Shown here: positions 54,450 through 64,000 of the stretch, in pieces
How positions within the stretch are numbered: the stretch's first letter is position 1
Layout: each line of letters begins with the position of its first letter
Assembly (NCBI GenBank): GCA_950295325.1
Contig: OX485809.1
Coordinates: 35,717,081-35,781,080, forward strand
DNA: 64,000 nucleotides
Source of the DNA: Polytrichum commune
Lineage: Eukaryota > Streptophyta > Polytrichopsida > Polytrichales > Polytrichaceae
Direction of reading: 5' to 3'
Made by a program: the position numbers and the translations under genes
Notes under the pieces: generated by a model
What the model saw: only the letters and a program-made list of their open reading frames with translations
Told to the model about the DNA's origin: nothing
Database searches by the model: none

Positions 54450-56738
54450 TGATCAGCTGGTCATCGAAGATGCACAGCCTCTCGCTTAATTTTTCATTTG
54501 CTGCGAGCTACATGAGCAAGTGAGTTTTGTGAAATTGATCTAAGTCATCAGGAATGTTCAATTAACATGCTGTATGTCATAAACGATGAGGGTTTGTAAA
54601 TTACATTTCCGGGATGAGTGAGTTGATGCAACCCGTTGGGTTGCGCATGTATAAGACTCACTCATATCAATAAATGTGCGAACAATCTCCCTAGGGTCAA
54701 CTTCTTTGCTGGTTGAAGCCTGAGACATCATTTTCTTCAACTCGTGTATGTGATCTTGTTCTTTACTCTTTAGTATTTATTGCGTATCAGTGCCTTGTCT
54801 TAATGTCTCAGTTGTGACCTGCTGTCGAAATCTGAAATCAAACCAACCTCATTCCTTCCGGCCCGTCAGAGACGTTAATACAGAGTTCTCATTTAACACT
54901 TAACAATGATGGGTTACAAAGGAAATGATATTGTTTGAATTTTGCTAGTGATGATTTCTATGCATGTAATTAGCTTGTGCAAACGTTCGCTTAATCATTT
55001 CTTGGGTAGGAGTGACCAAACCATCTGTTTTAAGTAAAGCGTCGCCTTCTGTTTTTGACCTGGTAAATTTGTTGGCTTGCTCATAATAGGCAAAGTCGAA
55101 TTGAGTAAGCTCTATAAGAGTTCAAACTTTGGTGTATAATTGTTGGTTGAACCCTATTGTTACGATTAGTAAGCAGAGTTAGGTTTAGCATTGTTAGAAC
55201 GTAGAAGCTGGAATCTTCTAGAAGCTTCATAGGTAGGTTACTAGTTAGTTGTTGTTTACGTTGTGTTGTTACCATTTCACTTAGTATTGCTATCAACTTC
55301 TTAGGTAGTTTGATTCATTGTTGCTGAGGCTAGGTGTGAGACATGTAAGTTGCATTGTAATAAAGGCAGTAAACAGGAATTGATACACTTTATGTGTGAG
55401 CTATGGAAGCTTGTTTGGTTCTATTGATGCAATAAACCCCTTCACAGCAAGCTGTTGCCGATGTATGATATGCCCTAAACTGCTAGACATATATACAAGA
55501 TCTAGTTGATATGATTATTGAAAATTTTGGTTTCATCTGTACAGCTGGAATAAGGAATCTCATTGTCGTCGATCTCCACCAAGTCACATTGGAGGTTTCC
55601 TTCCCCAAAAAAACTAAAATTCCATGATACATGAAATATCTTTTGTATATTCAATAAAAGTTTGAGCTTCATAACTGGGTGGGAAAAGCCAAAAGTATTA
55701 TATCAGTGACGTTGCAACTTTCCTTGAATAGTAAATTTTGCAGCAAAGGACATTTTAAGGGTTCTAATCACTTCAAAATCCATTAAAAAAAATTTAAGAT
55801 AAATTTTATTTTATTGTCTTTTTCAGGAACGTTCCAAATTTTATCAGTTCAAAGTTCAAGAACTGGGACCTAAAGCATATGGGACCACCCATATTTTTCA
55901 TGGGCTGTGTTGAACGGGTGAACTCATGCATATGTTGTCTCCTCTTTTCTTGAGAGAAAGAAAAGCGTACTTCTTTGCAGAAATACGAGCTCATCAGGTA
56001 ACCTTGTGTTTATGTTCCGCACTCATCATGTACTGTGGTCGTGTGGACACAAATTTGTTGTATGTCTACAGCACTTTTATATGTGAGCAAATACGTTATG
56101 GATTATGAAAGAGAGTTCATGCAACTTGTGAAAAAAGGACCAGCTAGCTTGTTGTAAGAATTAAGATATACATGATGTCTCAGTTGTGCTTGCAAGCTTC
56201 ACCACCAAAGAGAGCATTTCCGAAATTAAATTCGTCTTCTAGGAATTAGACGCTTCGCTACGTTGTCACTGGTAGATCATATGACCTGCAGGATATTACC
56301 ATTTAGTATTGTTTCAATAAATTGGTTCGTGCGGCCATTGCACAAGTTAGTGAGTAGAATTACAACATCCAGTGGGTGTTGTATTAATTCTGTCCAGAAA
56401 ATAAACTATTTTTGATGCTCAACTATGATTAAGTGCAACTGAAAACTAAGTTGGAATTCAGTTCCATACACAATACACAATGATCTTATAGACCACTATA
56501 TTCAACTCAATACAAGCAAAATACGAAAATTTATCACAGGTAAGAGAGATGCGAGCCAAAATAGTTTAGACAATTAGTTTATCAGTTTGAGACGTTTTGA
56601 TGTGATATGACACGTTATGAATCATACGTATTATAAGTTTCTCATTTTCTTATAATATGATATCATAAGCCCAAAAATCCAGTATATTGTGAAATATCCT
56701 TTCGTCCCCCTTAGATAATATGGGAGTCGCCACCCCAG
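54450..56738. other. Downstream and intergenic sequence between TPD1-like copies
   Basis: 54450-54900 matches the downstream flank of copy 2 (57.05-57.6 kb) in blocks such as ATGAGCAAGTGAG and TAAGTCAT. The rest is AT-rich with no gene I can support. Confidence 0.5.
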
Positions 56739-57060
56739 GGTGCGTTCCAAAGCTGCCATGCCACCAACATCAGTGCCACACAGGGCAAGATCTCCGTCGA
56801 CAAGATTCTGCGGTTCGAAGTGCAGATCATCAACACGTCCACGGACCACCGTGCACCATTTTCAAATATTGTGGTGAACTGCGGGCAATTCTCTTCAGCC
56901 AACGGGATGTGAACGCAGGCACATGCCTCGCCAACGATGGGCGCTCCATCCAGGCCAGTCAAAGCATCACTTTCACTTACGACGAGATCTTCCGTCAACC
57001 CATGAGGCCGCCACCGTCACGTGCTTTGCATGGGCGCTGGTCAGCTGATCATCAAAGATG
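56739..57060 (+). pseudogene. TPD1-like protein, copy 2 (internal deletion)
   Basis: Reads GAFQSCHATNISATQGKIS, VQIINTSTDH and IVVNCGQFSSAN. It then loses the bases that in copy 1 encode the PKLFRR part, shifting into a stop. The NAGTCLANDGRSIQ and ITFTYDEIFRQP blocks follow in another frame. One conserved Cys (NACT in copy 1) is Ser here. Confidence 0.75.
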
Positions 57061-57127
57061 CACAACCTCGCATAATGTTATTTATCTTCAATCCTACTCA
57101 GTGAACTTGTTCCCAGTTCGCATATGA

Positions 57128-60100
57128 GCTTGCAGATATGATCAATGTGAAGCGTCCTCAATCACGCCGACCCCGATCCTGGAGGCTACCGTCGTCCCTC
57201 TCTCTGCAGTCTCTATCGTGAAGGAACTGCATGCATGAGCAAGTGAGCCTTGTACATCTCATGTAAGTCATAGGGAATATTTAGTTGACACACTGGATTT
57301 CATGATCGATGAAGGGCTCTGAAGAACATTTCAGGGATGAGTCTAAGTACATACCACCCAAGTTGTGCATGCAGATTCACTCGTAATAGATGAACGTAGA
57401 ACCCATCTTCCTTGGTGGCTGAGACAGAGAATTGTCTTCAACTCGTGTATGATCAGATCATGTTCTTCTTTTCTATGTATCTATAGATAGATAGATGAGC
57501 TGCATGTCCTGCGGTGACCGAATGTCACAAAGGAAATGCAACTTCATTCCTTCCGGCCCATCAGACATAGTACACAGTTGCTCGTCTAACATTTTTAAAT
57601 CTGGTGGGTCACAAGGAACAATATTTCATTGCTAGTAATTGAACTAATGATGGACTTCTTGCAAGGTAGCACATGTTTCTAATTAGGTTGATAATATTCA
57701 CTGAGTTTCATCAATCAAGATGTGGAATCTTTTTTCACATATATTGAGCACATCTTTAAATAGCTGTGACTTGTAGACAATACAATATTATTCCATCTGG
57801 AACATTTTCGTGCTAGGTCGGACCAACTAACTCTACGTTGATGAACCAGATCCAGGACTGATGTCTGTGCTCCACGATGTTCCTTTTAATTAGGGCGAGC
57901 TGGTGCATGTTTTTGTAGACTTGTAGGCCCACTGAAACCTTGAGCTGTCGAGCTGTTATTGTGACTTGCAATCCAGTTTCTGGACGATTGGCAGTCAATA
58001 GAGAGAGAAACCTTGATGGCTTGATCATGCATTATGATATCTAATTTGTTAATGGTATTGTCCATCACAGTTTGTTCTATGTTGGGAAGTGTGTCTGTCT
58101 TCTTTACTTCTTATTCTTCTTTTCGTTACTTTTTCTGACTTTTTTTGCACCACTTAGAAATGATCGGGGATAATCATGAGGCAGGTGGTACAAATTTCTT
58201 GTAAATTCCTTTGAAGGGGGTTTGAGCTGGACTTGAGCTGGAGGTGTGATTTTACTTAGTATATTTGTGTAACCCACGTGGATTTTCTCCCTTTCTACTG
58301 CAATCAAACATTGAATTTACAATTATGAACGTTTGGGTTATTCTTGGTCAATTCCATAGGTGCCGATTCTATCATCCTACTGCCCCCTCCCCACCTGACT
58401 TTAGCTAAGCCTAAAAGTTGGTTCTACAAATACGGCCTTCACACCATCGACATTATCTAGTGCCAAGTCTAGTTGGCAAATGATGTGGCATGGTTTAAGA
58501 GTGGAGGTTTTAAGCCTCAAGCACCGACCCTCCCATCGGTACCTAGCTATACATAAGGCAAGAATATAAGACCCTAAAAAGTGTCGCCTCCCACCCTTGT
58601 GATTGGTTGCTCTAAGTCTTAGCTATGAGGGCACGAGGAGCTCCATTAACAAAAATTGATGGTAAGATAGATGAGTAGTAAGGGATTTGGGGACAAGACA
58701 AAAACTATCCAACATCCATTGCTTGATAGATAAAACAACTGAACATGTGTGAAAATTACCTAACTATAACTTACTTGAAAATCTCCGGAACATGTTCTTA
58801 TAGGTGCATTGAGATAGCCAGATGCCTCCGCTATAACCGAGGGATCTTTACCCGGATTTTAAGAAAAACTTTGATTATTTGATAAAGTCAGGTGGGGAGG
58901 AGGCATAAGACCCACTTGAAATGTATCGCTCCATAATCGTCTACTAAGAGTGTCATCAAAACTTTGGTTCACAGAAGAAATTTACTCTTCAGAACATAGC
59001 CTAGCAAGCACCACACACATTCATATTTACTCTGTTCTGTACAAAACTCCCTTTTTAGCATCAGAAATCGTAAGAGTGCTTGTCGGTGACACCATGATTC
59101 GGGCATGATTCAGTGTACAGGATTGCCATTCAGCAATGTACCAGTCAGGTTAGTCAGAAAGTACTACACAATTCCAGAAAAGTCGGGTATCCAGTCTTGA
59201 GGCAAACAACTTACATGATCAAAGTTTGGAGATGCTATAACAATTTTAAGATGCTCATCAGTTTTGGAAACACTTAATGGGATTCTAAGAAGCTTCAGAA
59301 TTGTAAAACATAAAATCAAGCAAATCTAACAAAAGTTAAAATGAAGTCATACAAAACTCGTTTGACCCCGAGCTAAGATCAAAGATGGGACAGCGAGTGA
59401 GTTTATTGAAGATTCATGGGAACATGCTCAGCATGTCCTAGCTTCTCTCGCATCAATAAAGCTATCTATAAATTCACCATTATAGGGTCTAACCTATGTT
59501 CGGGGAAAACCAATGGCTAGTTCATTATCAGCCGATGGATTTCCCCTCATGGCCGGTCCAAATTTCTAACCATCGGATGGCAATCCGACTATAATTTTAA
59601 TCCTCCGGCAATTAGCCGATGGACTAGAAAATGTCCCGGAAATGTAGCCGATTCTTCTTGTGAGTTATTGGATTTCAGCCGGAAGCATCCAGAGCGCTAT
59701 TTGTCTGGGACATATGATGATGCACTTGAGGAAGTACCCTAACCCTTAAACTTTTTGAATTATGCAACCTTTCCATGACCAAATCCAATTGCTTCTATGA
59801 AGAATTGGGGGACCCTTGGCCAAGTTCAAGCGGTGAAGGCATTGCTAGGTTCAATTCCTGCCAAGGGTATTAACTCTTCAAATTAAAAATTTTGAACATG
59901 CCTTTCTTTTCACTTATTCAAGATTTTGTACTAAGAAATGATTTCTAATAACTTTTCATACATTTTTTAAACAATTAGTGACGATATGAATTCCATTTAA
60001 TCGGATAGTGGCCAATGAAAATATGAAAATATAGGCAATTGGCCGATTGATTTTACAAAAGACCGGCTCTTGCCGATGTAAATTGGAAAAAATCCGACCC

Positions 60101-62050
60101 TTCGTAGCAACTACCGGCAATTAGCCACTAAGGCTTCAAAAACTCCCCAAACTCTGGGTCTAACCCTGCAAAGAAATTTTGGGTTTGGTGATGTGCTATT
60201 CCCGGACATGTCAGAAACCATGTGTCAAGGTACCATTATTAAACCTGGCAGCAAACTCTCTCCTTGTCTATTATGGGTCCCAACCTGGTATAAATAAACT
60301 TAGGTGACAGACAATAGATTTGGAATTTCATTCTAAGGTAGTTGAGCCTAAAAGCAACACTTTAAGAAACTTTTTCTTATTTCAGGCACGTTGAATAGCT
60401 TTGAAATTTTCAAAAGAAGTTCTATAGAAATGAAAACCTACAAAGAGTCTGCAAAAAAAATTCAAAAATAAATAAATACACATCCAACTTACAGATCTTT
60501 GCAAACTTAAGAAATGAGCCTTTAACTCTCCACTAAGGGGAGGGGGTGTCCATTGATATTGCATTGCTAGGCAAGAATCACCGCAAAATCAGCCTTATTA
60601 TAGGTGAGAATCTTTTATTAAATGAAGGTGTTGTCCCCCTTTTGTGGATCACTTCTTACACCACCTGGTTGAGTGGATAAATCCCCAATTAGGCATTATA
60701 ATAGGCCAAAGTTGGTGCCTTTCTTAAAGCGTTCTTGCATCTTACTTACTCCATTGTCACAATAATGAATGACCAAAGTGGTGTCATTTTGCACTTAATA
60801 TTAATCGCTTGAACAATGACTTACTCAATGACATCATTGCACTCACTTGTTGACGGCTTAAGGATAAAAAATAAATGAAGGTGTTACTTAAGGCACTACT
60901 ACCTTATTGGCATGATATAATGTTCAATTTGATGCATTGTTCAAGGAATGAAATTGAGCACAATTTTTGAAACTTCATCAACATTGACATCCACATTGAG
61001 TGTATTACTTGAAGGGACCCCTCATTTACAAGGAAAAAAAATAATGTGTGTTTTTCTTTTTTTCAAGTGGTATGCAATATTTGTTCATCAATCTCTACCC
61101 ATGAACACATAGCCATGGGAGACACAATGGTTGGCTTGTTGCCTATTTGTGATAGGTGGACTATGTTTCCTAATTTACATTATACTTCGAATGACATGAT
61201 TCCTAAGCGTGCACCTCTATACATAAGATATTGTCATCATTGACTTAAGCTATACCAATTCCCTTCAAACAACTCTAAGTTGTCCTAAAGGCACCTTTCT
61301 TCACAACAAATGTCAAACAACTCACTAGTAGACCATTGATGACCAAGCACTGCTAGGATGCATTGATTAGCGCAAGTACGTAGCTCAATCCTTACTAAAG
61401 GCCTGAAGGGTAAAACTTCTAAAAACTTGTGTTATAATCACGGGGAGGTGACTATCGGAATTTTAGAAACCACGTGAGATAAAAAAATAGGGTCAATTTA
61501 ATTCGTTGAGGGTAAAATTTATAAATTCGTTAGATCTACCATAGCTTTGGAAATATGTCCCCCACATGATTATATGTAAAATAAGGTGGTGAATAATTCC
61601 TTCATTTTAGTAATCGGTAGAAAAAAAAATAGGATTATAGATATTGGATCCCCCCAAATGTGTGTAGTAGAATCAATAGAATAATTATGGGTTTGACTAC
61701 TTGGATGAAGAATTGTGTAAATTCTGTCCAAATTTGAATGAAAAGCGTTAGTATGGAGGAAGGAATTTTTTTTGGATTTTTTTGGGGAAAGGAATGTTGT
61801 GACTTCTCAACAGCCCTTGGGTTTGCTTAAGGTTTGGAAGCATAGTGGTGTGAAGGCGGTGAAGCGTTTGCAATGGGTAGGAGGTCTTGCGTTGGTGAAG
61901 GAGTGAAGCGTGGCACAAAGGCGGTAGGTAAGACACATTTTTGGGAGCTTTCTTCTTTGCTCCATAGCTTTCACAGCATTCACACATGTGTTTCACAAGC
62001 GCCAAAGATTCGGCTTGCTCTTCTTGCAGTAAGAGTCAATTTCAAACTCC
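57128..62050. other. No supported gene
   Basis: AT-rich sequence. 59480-60140 repeats words such as GCCGATGG, GGCAATTAGCC and CCGATTG around a tRNA-derived core, an arrangement like that at 28.3-29.0 kb but with different words. Otherwise I see no domain-bearing frame, RNA gene or long repeat. Confidence 0.5.
59812..59868 (+). repeat. tRNA-derived short repeat (SINE-like), second copy
   Basis: Contains the B-box GGTTCAATTCC, bracketed by CCCTTGGC and GCCAAGGG. It corresponds to the reverse complement of 28507-28570 with substitutions. Confidence 0.5.
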
Positions 62051-62214
62051 AACTTCTTGATTTTTTTTGATTGTTGTGTGGTAAGATTCAACTTCGTATT
62101 ACCTGGTTGTCATTCATCCTCCTGTACAATTTGGAGCCAAAGCGCCGGAGTTTCTGCTCCTCAGCTTCAAGAAACAGATAGTTTTTGGTTGTGCAGACAA
62201 AACGTTGGGAGAAA

Positions 62215-62318
62215 ATGGCCGAGACTTATGCGGAACCTGAGGAGCTTCTCGACTACGAAGAGGAGGAGGCCGCTCCCGATACCGTTGCGGCTAAGACGAA
62301 CGGGGAGACCGTGAAGAA
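62215..62318 (+). pseudogene. UAP56/DDX39-like first exon fragment
   Basis: ATG then MAETYAEPEELLDYEEEE and APDTVAAKTNGETVK, ending at donor GTAAGA. This is the acidic N-terminus of the plant DEAD-box mRNA-export helicase UAP56 (Arabidopsis form has EELLDYEEE, PDS and KVNGE). None of the helicase core follows. After 350 bases an unrelated ALDH3-like exon starts. The preceding stretch looks like the gene's own 5' UTR, suggesting a captured or copied piece of the 5' end. Confidence 0.75.
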
Positions 62319-62667
62319 GTAAGAGCCGCATATTTATCTGAAACTGATAATTTGAAATGTGGGCCAAAGAACTTCCGGTGAAGTTTCTTGCCACATGGAA
62401 GATTGAAAGAAGGAAAGACTGTATAAGTTGAGTTACAAGGCCCTCTTTTTGCACTGAGGCTTCTTATGAACTTTTGAGAAAGTAGGTTTAGGGGGTTGCG
62501 TCCTCAAGAAAAAATCATCTCAACTTCTTAGTCTCCTCAAGAAGTGTTTGTTTGTTTGGTTGTTGTAGTTGTAGTTGTTGTTGTGGTGTCAAGATTGGTT
62601 ATTGTTGAGAGGAGAAGGTTTTTTTGAGGTTTAGTGAGGTTTGTGGAGAGTTTTTAAAGTGAGAGGA

Positions 62668-62850
62668 ATGAGCACTCCGGATGAAGAACCGGTATTTGAT
62701 GCTGGCCAAATTGTGAGCGATCTAAGGCGATGTGCTCGGAGTGGAAGAACTCGGAGCTTGGAGTGGAGGTTATCACAATTGGAGGCAGATCGGAAGCTTG
62801 TGTGTGAAAATGAGGATGAAATTTACTCCGCTCTCATTTCCGATCTCACT
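62668..62850 (+). pseudogene. ALDH3-family aldehyde dehydrogenase N-terminal fragment
   Basis: From ATG: VFDAGQIVSDLRR, SGRTRSLEWRLSQL and CENEDEIYSALISDL match the N-terminal helices of plant ALDH3 enzymes. The frame stays open beyond, but after ISDL the sequence (TNVTNLTNTHLW...) no longer fits. The catalytic Cys and NAD-binding parts are absent. Only the first-exon portion is present. Confidence 0.65.
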
Positions 62851-63228
62851 AATGTCACCAATCTCACTAATACGCACCTCTGGTCCTCAGCTTTACAGAA
62901 GGAAACACTTTTTTTCCTTATGAAATTTCACTTAGGAGTTTGTCTTGATTTCACCTCTGAATTGAATCTCTCGTTGTTGAATTTTTCTTTTGTTGTTTCT
63001 TTTTTCGTGAAGCTTATAGGCTCAGTTCTTCCTTTCATCCTAGAAATGACCCTTCAACAATGTTTTGACCCACAATTTCTCCATTCTACACTTTCCTTGT
63101 CTTTTAATGCCAGATGTTTTCATCCTGCTTGCATAAATATGGTTTTCCCTAATGTTTTCATGATTATTTCCCTGATTGAACTTGACCAAGAAGGTGATAA
63201 TGTGCAGGCAGACGACATGCATATTTTG

Positions 63229-64000
63229 GGGAGACTGCCGGTTCTGGATTCATTATCCTTAAACCTCAAGAATCAAGGTGAATGCTGAGCATAGTCAAGT
63301 GGCAAGTTCTCATTACTTGGCATCTCATTGTTGCTTATCTTCGGACACAAAGCCTTCTTCCATCTACCAAGTTTCAATTGAAGAGGCGTGTCCCCAATGG
63401 AACCATTCTTGTGTTATACAGATCTTCCTACTATCATTCTGATTTTTTTTGCAACTGATTGTGACCTTGCAAGATGGACGGAACTTTGAAGGTAAAGTGG
63501 TGAGCTTCGACTCTTTGTCAGACCTAGCTGTGATTAAAGTGAATTCACCAAGGCCACTACCGGTACACTAAATAGGTAGATTAGTGCTGGAAACACTAAT
63601 AGTCGACGAAAACGCTAAATGTCAATTGTCTTCATAGTGTTAGAACACTAAATGTCAACTCTAGCACTATTTGTACCAATTAGTAACTTTGAATATTTAC
63701 AAAAGCGCATTTAGTGTTAGATGACATTTTTTGTAGATCTTCAAATGAAGAATTGGAGGTAGAATATGTGAGCCTCATAGAAAATGTAATATGCTAGGAA
63801 TTTGATATTACAAAATTTAAACTTAATGGAACTCAACTTTGACAATGCAAAATAAAGACAAAGGAAATTGTAACACTAATTGTACTTTCAAGTGACATTT
63901 AGTGTTTTGGGTAACTATTGGCTCTAACACTAATCTTCATCTAACACTAATCTACCTATTTAGGGTAGTGAGGCTTGGAACAAGCAGAGATCTCATGCCT
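63229..64000 (+). pseudogene. DEG14/HtrA-like protease fragment, right end cut by window edge
   Basis: Pieces in order: TAGSGFII (63234-63257), PNGTIL (about 63390-63408) and, from 63461, VTLQDGRNFEGKVV, DSLSDLAVIKV and PRPLP. RLGTS follows after a 400-bp MITE (63566-63965). They correspond to the start of the trypsin-like protease domain of plant Do-like protease 14. The His of the catalytic triad (CAHVV context) is not readable here. Stops lie between the first pieces; introns or decay could explain them. Confidence 0.6.
63566..63965. mobile_element. 400-bp MITE with ~20-bp terminal inverted repeats and TA duplication
   Basis: CTAAATAGGTAGATTAGTG at the left end is mirrored at the right end, with one differing base further out, and TA on both sides (63564-63565, 63966-63967). 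The interior is AT-rich and repeats ACACTAA and its reverse many times. Leaving out the element and one TA joins the DEG14-like frame (PLP to RLGTS). A TA target suggests a Tc1/mariner-type MITE. Confidence 0.8.

Noticed and set aside
62668..63288. A complete 215-codon gene
   Set aside because: Only the first ~60 codons match ALDH3; the rest is hydrophobic intron-like sequence that happens to lack stops.
63554..63970. CACTA-type transposon ends (CACTAC...GTAGTG)
   Set aside because: The outer CACTACC bases fit the protease coding sequence (PLP); the TA-flanked boundaries restore the frame better.

Overview
The window is nuclear DNA of a land plant with a TE-rich genome. Evidence: interstitial TTTAGGG-type repeats near 29.7 kb, Ty3/gypsy elements of a chromodomain lineage and an OTA (Tat/Athila-like) lineage, a Ty1/copia relic, GT-AG introns, and recognisable plant gene relics (TPD1-like, UAP56-like, ALDH3-like, DEG14-like). 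I cannot fix the lineage from sequence alone.

Layout. 1-27.8 kb is a nest of LTR retrotransposons. A chromovirus with an intact pol frame enters from the left edge (3' LTR 3855-4795), followed by a broken antisense relative (4796-6007). An OTA-type element on the minus strand (6008-16632) has both LTRs and one stop between gag and pol. Two decayed chromovirus copies lie head to head (16633-21780 minus, 21781-27768 plus). The decayed copies share LTRs of about 973 bp (TGTCGC...GCGACA) and an internal tandem amplification of an RT/RNase H segment.

27.8-50 kb is the most unusual part. It holds a large intron-containing host gene, now broken, read on the plus strand from 33034 to about 49553. 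Its exons join in phase. They suggest a DGQHR/ParB-like domain, a segment resembling the SAM-binding end of an N6/N4 DNA methyltransferase, an acidic and proline-rich linker, and an FCP1-like HAD phosphatase domain. The locus carries a family of 22-bp palindromes (arms GTTTGGGTCG and CGACCCAAAC, free two-base centre), with 15 perfect copies in the 5' region, introns, exons and flank. The gene is interrupted by an 8.6-kb chromovirus insertion with three LTRs (37352-45968, duplicated site CGCCC) and by a solo LTR in the phosphatase domain (47330-48301, duplicated site TGTCC). It also has three in-frame stops, each one C-to-T change from a sense codon.

50-64 kb holds a 5'-truncated copia relic (50122-51935), two damaged tandem TPD1-like sequences (54.1 and 56.7 kb), long stretches with no gene I can support, a pair of tRNA-derived short repeats (28.5 and 59.8 kb), and at the right end first-exon or internal pieces of three unrelated genes (UAP56-like, ALDH3-like, DEG14-like) within 2 kb. 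The last is split by a 400-bp MITE.

I see no clearly intact host gene. The intact-looking coding frames are the pol of the left-edge chromovirus and the long pol frame of the OTA element.
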